Source: Pelargonium cotyledonis
Lineage: Eukaryota; Streptophyta; Magnoliopsida; Geraniales; Geraniaceae
Assembly: GCA_036897625.1 (NCBI GenBank)
Contig: JAYMTA010000415.1
Span: 1 to 29,329 of the forward strand
Direction: 5' to 3'
DNA length: 29,329 nt
Shown here: piece by piece, positions 1-8,045 of the stretch
Layout of the letters: each line of letters opens with the position of its first letter
Position numbering within the stretch: position 1 is the first letter of the stretch
Position numbers and translations under genes: made by a program
The notes under the pieces: model-generated
What the model saw: the letters and a program-made list of their open reading frames with translations, nothing else
Databases searched by the model: none
Told to the model about the DNA's origin: nothing

Positions 1-834
1 TATATATATATATATTGGTGTTGCTTAAGCGTGTATGTAAATTGGTGTTGCTTGTTCTCTACACTTCCCATTACCTCACCATCTCAACTTCACCAGACCT
101 CTTAACTCTTAAGTTTCATGCATCTTATGTTATTTGCCTAAAGTTAGTGTCAACAATTTGGGTCCGAATATGCGGACACGCAAAATTCAATTCGAGAAAA
201 ATTCAAACCAACTCAATAAGATCAAATTTATAAAATTATTATTCAAAATATTATTGAATCAAATTGAATCTCATGTTTCAATTTAAAATTCGATCCGACT
301 GGCTGGTTTTTCTATCTAAAATACATATCACATATGTTGTGACTTTCATTTCATTATTGTTTTCAGTTTCATCTTTCGAACATTAATTAATAAATACGCA
401 AGCATTATTATAAATTCTGTCTGCACTTTATTTCATCCTTTTCTTTTTTTTTTCTTTTTTTTTCTTATTTGGTTATTTAAAGTTTAAGAAAGCAATGAAA
501 GTTTTGTTCTTTACAGGTACCAGGTGGCCTTTTGTAGTACCTCCTACATTCAATCCCTACTGTTCCAATAATATTTGAATGTTCATAAAAGAATCGAGTC
601 TAATTTTGACGTTGGAAATTTTGAATTAGATCATACAAATCTACGAATTAACGTTTGAGATGTGGAATCTAAAACGCAGTATAAAACCCACAATTTTGTA
701 TAATCCAATCCAAGTTTTTTATTTTTGAGAACAATCCAATCCAAGTTAACTTCCTCAACACACAGTTGATTCAAAACTCGCAATTGGCATCTCATTTTTC
801 AAGTCACCAATTCCTCACTCCCTCACTCACAATT
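1..834. other. Gene-free AT-rich stretch
   Basis: I see no gene here. It opens with a short (TA)n tract (1-14) and contains a T/C-rich low-complexity run at about 438-475. A 15-bp direct repeat (AATCCAATCCAAGTT) occurs at 702-716 and 733-747. The part from about 145 to 320 resembles a decayed hAT-type element and is listed separately. The short open frames here have no recognisable protein character. Confidence 0.6.
145..320. mobile_element. Possible decayed hAT-type non-autonomous element
   Basis: The stretch starting TAGTGTCAACAATTTGGGTC at 145 looks like the end of plant hAT-type miniature elements, which often begin TAG-GTGTCAATTTGGGTC. It is similar to the right end, read on the minus strand, of the element at 7485-7724 (shared core CAA-AATTTGG-TCCGAAT). 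A GATCCGAC-like motif lies near the other side (about 292). I could not find a matching right terminus or a target-site duplication, so the borders are guesses. Confidence 0.25.
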
Positions 835-1126
835 GAAAAATGCTAAATATACAAAACTTTGTACAAAATGATGTGACAGTCTACGTGGTACGCGTTTATT
901 TCATATTTTTGTGATTTAAAAATAAATTTTAATAATAAAAACCCGCCATATATGATACCAACACCCTCCCATAAATTTCTGGCACTGAGCGTCTGGTTTA
1001 TAAGACACGACGTACAAATGGCATGCCAACTCATCAATAAATTAAATGATGTGTCATCTCTCATTGTATGACACATCATTTTGTACAAGTATTTTTATAC
1101 AAAATTTGGGCCATATAGCATTACTC
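835..1126. mobile_element. Mutator-type MITE, 292 bp, with 9-bp target duplication
   Basis: The direct repeat CTCACAATT lies exactly at both borders (826-834 and 1127-1135), a perfect 9-bp duplication typical of Mutator-like elements. The ends are inverted repeats: GAAAAATGCTA at 835 against GAGTAATGCTA on the complement of 1126 (9 of 11). After a gap of about 15 nt on one side, the inverted similarity resumes with TTGTACAAAATGATGTG. No transposase is encoded, so the element is non-autonomous. A perfect internal hairpin sits near the right end. Confidence 0.8.
1045..1080. repeat. Perfect 13-bp inverted repeat inside the MITE
   Basis: AATGATGTGTCAT (1045-1057) is followed after 10 nt by its exact reverse complement (1068-1080). 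With the outer terminal repeats, the right half of the element can fold into a nested hairpin, a shape found in some small-RNA-producing MITEs. Whether it is transcribed cannot be seen. Confidence 0.75.
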
Positions 1127-1135
1127 CTCACAATT

Positions 1136-2353
1136 ACCAAACTGCCCCTGACAGTTATAACCACCGAGGGTAGGTTCTTAAAGTGGTCAAATATTGGTCA
1201 AGGTGTAAAATCTTAAGGGTCCCACTTGAACACCCAATCAACAATTTGTTTATTTTACAACCTACCCAAAAAGTTCACCATCATGAGCCCTTTATTACAC
1301 ATCAACCAACCTCACCACCCACCATGCACCTTCGAAGCACCCTATCACTCCCCTATATTCCTTGGGTCGGACCAAGAACTTACAAAAACAAACCTTGTAC
1401 TCCAAAATGCATCTATCTACAAACACTCCACAACCCAAAAAACTAAAAAAAAAAACTAAAAAATTATAATAACTCACATTACAAATTGGTATTTAGGTCC
1501 CTCCAAATTTGTTAATATCAATAACTAGAAAGACTAATACTAGATTCGTGTGATCATTTTATAATATACAAACATGCATGTAATGGATCTACAGAGAAAT
1601 TTGCTACAGAAGCTGTCGGTCCATTTCACAAGATCTTGTATAAAATGTGAATAAGAAGAAAAAATAAATAAGGAAACTTGTGCACAAAGCATTGAGACCT
1701 TTTCTATGTAAAGGAGAGAAGCAAAGCATCTCTTGCTACACATTGTGTCTTGCATTTCCTTGTAAGTATTAGCCTTCCTTTGCTTCCAATTTAGCTTCTT
1801 CAAATCCACACATCTTCTGTCTTTTGATCACACATGTATTTTTATAATGTATTGTATTGTTTTTTTATAGCTTTCTCTGCAAAACCAATCTAAAGTTTGG
1901 AATCTCTGCTGTGCTTGGTTTGGTCTCTTGAAAAAAGGGTCAAATTTCAAAATATTTGTTGTTTTGTTGCTTTTCACTTCTCTGGTTCTTCTATGAACCC
2001 CATGACTAACAATGGAGCCTCCTCTTCAATGCTGACTTGTTGAATTCATGGGACTTGTGGGTTCATTTCATTTCTGGGTTTTGAAGCTCCAAAAGAAACT
2101 ATTTTGTCTTCTGGGTTTTTGTTGGATTTGAGTTTCTTAGTGTCCTAGCATAGAAAATTCTTTCATTTCCATTCTCCTTTTTGGTAATGATGGACAAAGG
2201 ATTCTTAATTTATTCACAGATTTGCTCAAGTTTCAATTTTTATTGCATTCTTTCAGTTCAATATCTGTAAAGTTGTTGTTCATCACGTGAGGCTCCAGAA
2301 AACAACCATTGGATTGGAGTGAACAATTCAGAGAAGTAGTAAAAGTAACAAAA
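1136..2353. other. Upstream region and probable 5' leader of the membrane-protein gene
   Basis: No coding gene is supported. From about 1740 the sequence becomes T/C-rich with long TTTT-containing runs, as in plant 5' leaders, and includes possible leader-intron acceptors (for example TTCTTTCAG ending at 2254). I cannot place the transcription start or any leader intron with confidence. Short frames at 1183-1459 and 1540-1809 show no recognisable protein and are not called. Confidence 0.4.
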
Positions 2354-4148
2354 ATGGCATTTCTATCAGGATCCTCAAGAAATTGGCAGCCAGTAATGAC
2401 AGCCAACACAACCACCTACAGTTACTGGCTGAATTGGAGGGTCTTGCTCTGTGCTATTTGGGTCCTGCTCTCCACCATTTTTGCAGCATATCTTATATGG
2501 AAGTATGAACATTTCCAGAGATTAAGAACACGACGGGGCGGCAGAGCAGAAACCCATCAAGAAAATGCAGCAACATTCTATGAGGATGAAGTTTGGAAGC
2601 CATGCCTCAAAGGAGTCCATCCAGTTTGGTTGCTTGCTTTCAGAGCCATTGCTTTTGTTGTGCTTCTGTCCCTGCTCATTGCCACTGCACTTGTTGATGG
2701 AGGAAGCATTTTCTTCTATTATACTCAGTAAGTCTCAACCATTTTGAACATCCTATGAGCTAATAATTAGAATTTTGCCAGTTTTTAGCATAATTTACAT
2801 TGGGGCCAATATGTGTTTATGTATTTGACATGAATGTGGAGGATTTTCAGTATTGATTCTGATATATCTGATGGCATTTTCCCAAGATATTGACCAGTTA
2901 ACATTTCTTGGTTCTTGGCAGGTGGACTTTTTCCTTGGTCACCATATATTTTGGGGTATGATTCATTTCTTTCATTTCATCTATCCCTGATTCTTCTTCA
3001 TTTCCATGTGTTTTTTTTGCTTATATTATGTCAATCTGGTTGCAGCTTGGGTCATTGCTGTCCATGTATGGTTGTTTCCAATATCACAACAGAATTGGAG
3101 GAGAAGGGACTGATAATGAGGAGGTAGATGCAGAGGTTGGTACATCTGTAGCGAAAAGCTCAGCCCCGCGTGAAGAACGCGTAGTTCGTAAACCTGCAGG
3201 CACATGGGCTTATATCTTTCAAATCATTTTCCAGGTATTATTGATGGTTCAATGAGTATCAAGCTTGAATATGTTACTTTTCCTTGTAATGATAATGCAT
3301 ACAATAGCTTATTTTGATTCCACTCGTTTGTTGATGCGTTATGTTTCTTGTAAACAGATCAACGCAGGCGCTGTAATACTCACAGATTGTGTTTTCTGGT
3401 TCATCCTTGTTCCATTTCTTGCAGTCAAAGATTATGATTTAAACTTTGTAAGTATCATTGTAACAATCTGTACTAGCTCGACATGTATTCGAACTCTCTT
3501 TAACGAGCTTCGTTCTTGTTTATGATAGTTGCTTGTTAATATGCATACGATCAACGCTTTCTTCCTGCTCGGGGACACAACTCTGAATTGCTTGGTAAGT
3601 AGGTTTCAGTTGTGATTCATGGATCATCACCTAGTTGTTTTCTTTTCAAAACATGACATTTCTTTTTCCCCTTGCAGCCGTTTCCTTGGTTTCGGATTGC
3701 ATACTTCTTCCTCTGGACCATCACTTTTGTTTTTTTCCAGTGGATCTTGCATTCTTGTATCCCTCTCTGGTAAGACCTCCATTGTTTTTGTTCTTTCTTC
3801 ATCACCAAAATGTGTTTCTTCATCAACCCTTTATAATGATAGCATCTTTTCTCTCATCGGCAGGTGGCCTTATCCATTTCTTGATTTGTCGTCTCCATAT
3901 GCTCCACTCTGGTATGATACAAACCTTACTTCAAGTCGAAAGTTGATAAAAAATATTCAGTTTGCGCACAAGATTGTTGCGCATTTTCTTTATGTGAACT
4001 GATCCTTTTCTCTGGCTATGAAATTTCAAGGTACTCATCAGTGGCATTTATGCATATCCCATGTTATGGTCTCTTTGCTTTGTTAATAAAGCTTAAACAC
4101 CATGTTCTGTCAAAAAGGTTCCCTGAATCCTATCAGTGCCTGAGGTGA
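2354..4148 (+). CDS. Multi-pass membrane protein of unknown function (plant family related to Arabidopsis At1g10660)
   Basis: Eight coding exons (2354-2727, 2922-2955, 3046-3234, 3358-3447, 3529-3594, 3678-3769, 3864-3911, 4031-4148) join in frame to 336 aa. Exon 2 is only 34 nt. The start is the first real ATG of the frame and opens [16 protein letters not shown]. The N-terminal motif [15 protein letters not shown], the [17 protein letters not shown] segment and the late [17 protein letters not shown] and [10 protein letters not shown] segments mark a plant family of uncharacterised transmembrane proteins. I count about six or seven hydrophobic segments. A polar loop rich in Glu/Asp/Arg (about residues 160-190) sits mid-protein. 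The pattern vaguely resembles the animal rolling-stone/AIG1-ADTRP families, but that is inference. Function is unknown. The gene converges with the MYB gene downstream. Confidence 0.9.
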
Positions 4149-4895
4149 TATAGTTTCAAAGCTTGGAGCCAGTTTCCAGATCCTGCAAAGATTGTGAATT
4201 TTCTCTCAACAATAGGCTATTTAATAGAGATCAGTATCTTGATGATATTCAAAGTATACTAAGTTTTGTAAATTAGACAAACCAAACATACATCAAAAGT
4301 TGCAGTCCTTGTTTATATTACCATTCATAGAGGAGTGAAATAGCTGTAGCACAGATGTTGGGTAAAGAATTTATACAGAAATCTTCAGTTTTTCTCAGTT
4401 CTCTGTTTTCTTATGCTCTGTAAATTGTTCTGTTCGAAGGTTGTTTATGTCAAATTCTGGACAAGTTATTCGGGGATATGAATGTAAACAAAAGCGTAAA
4501 AAATGGTGGAGAATGATATCCTTTCCCTTTAAACAACTGTGTATAAGCTTTATGGTTTGCCAGAACCCATCATCAATAGAAAGAAACAAACAAGAAATAT
4601 ATCAAAAGATTCTTGAGATTTCGTTTCAATACGTACTACATATATTTCTTCGTAATTACATGATGCAAGAGTCATTGTAACAACATCAGATGATCTAACA
4701 AGAGTCATAATGATGCTTAAGCCGGCAATGCCCCAAAAGGAAACAATGACATCCAGGCTGGTCAAAAGCCGAAACAAAAACAAAAAACAAGTTTCATGCA
4801 AGATAGACTAGACTGTGCATATTACTAGACTGTTATAAAACCGAAAGTCAAAAGCAAAATAGCCACAAAGTTAAGCAGCCAACTGTGAAGAAGCA
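4149..4895. other. Convergent intergenic region holding two 3' UTRs
   Basis: Between the stop of the membrane-protein gene (+) and the stop of the MYB gene (-). It is AT-rich and without a convincing reading frame; the short frames at 4395-4801 on both strands lack protein-like composition. The two 3' UTRs probably share it. Confidence 0.5.
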
Positions 4896-6749
4896 TCAAT
4901 TGCTGATCATGTTTCTCCACTTGTCCTTCAAATCAACTTCAGTTCTTTCCTCAAATATATCACGATAATGGGTTAAGATAAGTTTCCAGTTTCCTCTACC
5001 AAATCGATGCACACCAGTCCTTAAGGTGTCTTCCTCCAATTGAGTCCACCTCATAATTTTCCTCCTCTTGGCAATTTTTGTGGCATCTAGAGTCTTCAGT
5101 GGAGAACAGTTTATTTTCTTTGGACTGGGTAAGTGGATTCTCTTCATTCCCTCGGAGGACATTCCTTCAGGCGAGTCACTATCAATAGAGTCATCCCATT
5201 CAAAAGTGCAAGCTGTACTATTCCGTTCCATCAAGCTGGGTCTAGCTGAATTAATCTGATTTAGCATATTAGCTTCATTAGCTTGAACAGGTTCAACAGA
5301 CCTTTCAATATCTGGAATGGATGCCCCTACACCGTTTTGGTTTGCACTTGAAACCTTGTCGTTCATATTCTTCTTTTGTAACTCGCATCTAACAGTTTCA
5401 GACACATCATCAGGAAGGGGATCCTTTACCATTTCTGCTTGTAGCTCCAACTTACTGCAAGACATATCACTGCCTGAATCTTCAGAGTCAACATTCTCCA
5501 CTCCTTTTCCAATACGCCTACGATGAGCAGTATGCTTCTTTCTAAGGGACTTCACTACCATTTTCCCAACATTGTCACCCACCTGCTTATTTCCTAACTC
5601 CTGATCTTGTTCCAGATTCATTGCCTTAGCCGCTAACCCAAATCTGCCACCTTCACTGCCACCCAAATCCTGACCAGAATCATGCAAGCTTGCTACTCTT
5701 TTCACCGCATTATCAACTACCTGATGATCTTCTAATCCAAGTAATTCTTTCTGATTCACCATCTGAGAAGTCACCTCAACTCTATCACTATTAACTCCCA
5801 AGACCTGACCAAAATCATGCAAAGTTGCTGCTCCTTCTCCCACCTTATCAGACACCTGATGATCTCTAAATCCCTGAACACCTCCCTGATTCACCATTTG
5901 AGCAGCCAATTCAACTCTGTTGGGATCATTGCCTCCCAAGTCCCGAATTGAATCAAGCTCACTGGCAGCTCTCTCTCCCACCTTATCAGGCACCTTCAGA
6001 TCTCCTAGTCCCTTCCGTTCTCCCGGATTCACTATGTGAGCAGCCACTTCAACTCTACCATTATCATTGCCACCCAAGTCTGAACTCAAATTAAGCTCAC
6101 TGGATGGCCTAGTTCCCACAAAACGATCTATCAGCTGGCTTTCAATGCTTGAACCCTGGTTTCCCCTCATTTCCATGGCTACAGATTCAATAAATGAAGG
6201 ACCCATGATTGCCCAAGCTTCCTCCAAGTAACTCTGAACAGAACTCCAAGCATTCTCCGCAGCATTCCACTTCTTCTCCCACAAATCCCTCCTCACATTC
6301 TCATCTAAAACAGCAGCCTCAATATCATCCCTCCACATCCCCAGCTCTTCCGTAAACAACCCACTTTTGCCCTCCATTTTCTCAACTTTCCCTCTCCATA
6401 TCCTCTTCACTGCATCAAAGTACTCCCCTTCTATACCTTCACCGCCACCCACATACTTCAGAGTGCAGGTCACTGCCACCGCGCAGTAAGCAACCTTCAT
6501 GGAATCAGGAATTGCAATCCCATCAGTGAAATCCAACTCTTCAATGAGCTCAAGTTTCTGAAGAACCGTTTCAGAAACCGAAGAACCGTCCTTGATCTCA
6601 CTTTGGATTGACCGGAGAAGAAGGGTTTTCTTAAAACGAGAGTCCTGATCGGGAAGCAGCCACACTAAGAGGGCTCTTTCGAGGACGTCATCTGGGATTG
6701 GTTTTCGGAGAAGGAATTCAAGAATCCAACGACAAACATTCTCGTCCAT
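4896..6749 (-). CDS. TRF-like protein with C-terminal telobox MYB domain
   Basis: An intronless reading frame of 617 aa. The C-terminal MYB/SANT repeat (about 563-615) has the three spaced tryptophans W568, W588 and W611 and ends in VDLKDKWRNM, the telobox signature of plant telomere-repeat-binding proteins (TRB/TRP/TRFL). The N-terminus (about 1-185), beginning MDENVCRWILEFLLRK, is the conserved alpha-helical region of plant TRF-like proteins. Residues 223-397 hold four degenerate repeats of about 46 aa, followed by basic clusters (KKHTAHRRR, KRRK) that could be nuclear localisation signals. By family, the protein should bind TTTAGGG/AAACCCTAA DNA in the nucleus. The start has a good context (CCATGG) and lies just after a probable leader-intron acceptor. 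The exact TRFL member is not assigned. Confidence 0.9.
   Translation of the reverse strand: MDENVCRWILEFLLRKPIPDDVLERALLVWLLPDQDSRFKKTLLLRSIQSEIKDGSSVSETVLQKLELIEELDFTDGIAIPDSMKVAYCAVAVTCTLKYVGGGEGIEGEYFDAVKRIWRGKVEKMEGKSGLFTEELGMWRDDIEAAVLDENVRRDLWEKKWNAAENAWSSVQSYLEEAWAIMGPSFIESVAMEMRGNQGSSIESQLIDRFVGTRPSSELNLSSDLGGNDNGRVEVAAHIVNPGERKGLGDLKVPDKVGERAASELDSIRDLGGNDPNRVELAAQMVNQGGVQGFRDHQVSDKVGEGAATLHDFGQVLGVNSDRVEVTSQMVNQKELLGLEDHQVVDNAVKRVASLHDSGQDLGGSEGGRFGLAAKAMNLEQDQELGNKQVGDNVGKMVVKSLRKKHTAHRRRIGKGVENVDSEDSGSDMSCSKLELQAEMVKDPLPDDVSETVRCELQKKNMNDKVSSANQNGVGASIPDIERSVEPVQANEANMLNQINSARPSLMERNSTACTFEWDDSIDSDSPEGMSSEGMKRIHLPSPKKINCSPLKTLDATKIAKRRKIMRWTQLEEDTLRTGVHRFGRGNWKLILTHYRDIFEERTEVDLKDKWRNMISN
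5559..6086 (-). repeat. Four-copy protein repeat of about 46 aa inside the TRF-like gene
   Basis: Units begin at about residues 223, 269, 315 and 360, each opening with a DLGGN-type motif, then R-V-E-x-A-A-x-M-V-N, then D-x-x-V-x-D-K-V-G-E. Unit lengths of 45-46 residues correspond to 135-138 bp. The copies are clearly diverged at DNA level, so this is an old tandem duplication kept in frame. It lies in the linker between the N-terminal TRFL region and the nuclear-signal/MYB part. Confidence 0.85.
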
Positions 6750-6758
6750 GGAGAGAGA

Positions 6759-7015
6759 CTACCAAAATGGGGGATTTCTAAAAACCCTGATTTCGGCAAA
6801 ACCGAAGCAGAAGAGGACCAAATTAGGGGATTTCTAAAAAGCTTGATAACAAGTAAGTATTTAGATATTGGAAGAACAACTGGGCGTGGAATCTGAAAAA
6901 AAAAGTTTCAGAAACAGTGATGTCAAGGTAAATCTAACAATTGAATCGAATCAAAACAAATAAAATTAGGCAAAAACGAAAAGCAAAAGGTTGAAGGAGA
7001 AGAAAAGGGACATAC
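6759..7015 (-). other. Probable 5'-leader intron of the TRF-like gene
   Basis: On the minus strand a GTATGT donor follows CATTCTG (exon end at 7016), and a TAG acceptor lies at 6760-6759, nine bases before the start codon. The interval is AT-rich and intron-like. An acceptor at 6778 or 6834 is also possible. None of these acceptors joins the upstream ATG at 7040 in frame with the main protein, so the upstream exon is taken as untranslated or as carrying a uORF. Confidence 0.5.
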
Positions 7016-7040
7016 CAGAATGAGCTTGTTTCTCCTCCAT
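7016..7040 (-). other. Candidate uORF start in the leader exon of the TRF-like gene
   Basis: An ATG at 7040 opens the frame MEEKQAHS just before the predicted leader-intron donor. Spliced to 6758 it would continue in the +1 frame across the main start codon and stop after about 19 codons, overlapping the main ORF. Such an overlapping uORF would reduce translation of the main protein. It depends on the transcription start lying upstream of 7040, which I cannot verify. Confidence 0.4.
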
Positions 7041-7484
7041 GAATCCAGTTCTTGAAATAGGCTCAGCCTCAGTGTACTGTTGTTGTGTGTTGTGAAGTCT
7101 GAAGGGCGGTGTGAATCTGTTCATATTCCACTAAACAAATTGGCAACTGAAGTTTTCCGAAATGGCGCCACTTTGTTTCCTGACCTTTGAGCTACCATTT
7201 TTAAGTAATCACTATGTATCTTTTTTTTAGACAAGCGTCAACAAATTAACAAGTCTTTATTATTGAGTTTCGTGAGAAATAGCTTCGTAACTTGCAAGTA
7301 TTCAATTTAAGTTGATAGTTCCGTTTTGCCTGAATTTCACCCATAAAAGTGGCGTTGTTCACCATAGTTACGAATGTTTTAGTGGCTTGATAAAATTTTC
7401 ATTATCTCGTTCAAAATTTGTAATTAATTCAAATGTTCTGATGTTTGTTATTAATACAAGATGATTGGTAATCATTATTGATAT

Positions 7485-7724
7485 TAGATGTGACAATCAG
7501 TCATGCCGGATCACATTTAGTTCAGATTTCATATTGAAGCGTGCAATATGATAATATTTTAGATCGAATCGAATCAGACAAATTCTCTTAATTTACAGTA
7601 AAATGACCGAATTTGTCCGATCCGACCTGCCTATCGTTTTTTGCAAGAAAGATCTTATCAAATCAAATTTTTTCTAGATTGAGTTTAAGATGTATGCTGA
7701 TTCGGATCCAAATTATTGGCTCTA
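7485..7724. mobile_element. Probable hAT-type MITE, 240 bp, degraded
   Basis: The left end is TAGATGTGACAAT (7485). The right end read in reverse complement is TAGAGCCAATAAT (from 7724), sharing the TAGA start and the CAAT core. The flanking 8-mers ATTGATAT (7477-7484) and ATAGACAT (7725-7732) match at 6 of 8 positions, consistent with an old 8-bp hAT target duplication. The interior has the GATCC/GATCCGACC motifs common in such plant elements. There is no coding capacity. Borders are plausible but not certain. Confidence 0.4.
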
Positions 7725-7782
7725 ATAGACATTGGAGATGAGAATTTGGGTGGTTGAAGAAAAACAGAGATGTGAGCGGTAA

Positions 7783-7788
7783 TGGGCT
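7783..7788 (+). promoter_or_regulatory. Site II element (TGGGCT) upstream of MPP10
   Basis: TGGGCT matches the TGGGCY site II motif that TCP-type factors bind in promoters of plant ribosomal and cell-growth genes. It lies about 260 bp before the start codon, together with a telo-box nearer the gene, a known pairing for ribosome-biogenesis genes. Confidence 0.45.
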
Positions 7789-7964
7789 ATTAATAGCTTT
7801 AATAGGAATGAGAAGGAATAAGGAAAATTAAAATTGTTAACTTTTGATACGAGGGTAATTTTGTCCAAGTAGAAAATATTAAATTTGAGGGTGTGGAAGC
7901 AGCCATATTTGCTGTGGAAATAGCATTTCCCAATTCAATCACAACCACCTCAAATTTCGATCTA

Positions 7965-7973
7965 AAACCCTAA
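7965..7973 (+). promoter_or_regulatory. Telo-box (AAACCCTAA) in the MPP10 promoter or leader
   Basis: A perfect AAACCCTAA, followed by a second partial copy (AAACCCTAG, 7980-7988), lies 60-80 bp before the MPP10 start. Telo-boxes are enriched just downstream of transcription starts in plant genes for ribosome biogenesis and are bound by telobox MYB proteins. The function fits the gene's role. Confidence 0.65.
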
Positions 7974-8045
7974 TTTATAAAACCCTAGGAACAAGTTGGA
8001 CAATACACAAAGGAGCAGATACGCCTAGACTCTCAGTTATCAATA

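Larger units (their letters stand above)
7041..8045. other. Divergent promoter region between the TRF-like gene and MPP10
   Basis: No reading frame of note. It contains a probable hAT-type MITE (7485-7724) and, close to MPP10, a TGGGCT element and a telo-box, listed separately. The remainder is plain AT-rich DNA. Confidence 0.55.

Noticed and set aside
843..1088. 81-aa minus-strand frame
   Set aside because: It lies wholly inside the MITE and has no protein character.
1183..1459. Two overlapping plus-strand frames of 77-87 codons
   Set aside because: They overlap each other in different frames, have skewed Thr/Pro/His composition, no family match and no promoter context.
2309..2353. N-terminal extension of the membrane protein to 2309
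   Set aside because: The codon at 2309 is TTG, not ATG; the first ATG of the frame is 2354 and the protein family starts there.
7016..7040. The leader ATG at 7040 as the true start of the TRF-like protein (MEEKQAHS)
   Set aside because: None of the plausible acceptors (6758, 6777, 6833) joins it in frame to the 617-aa protein; it is kept only as a candidate uORF.
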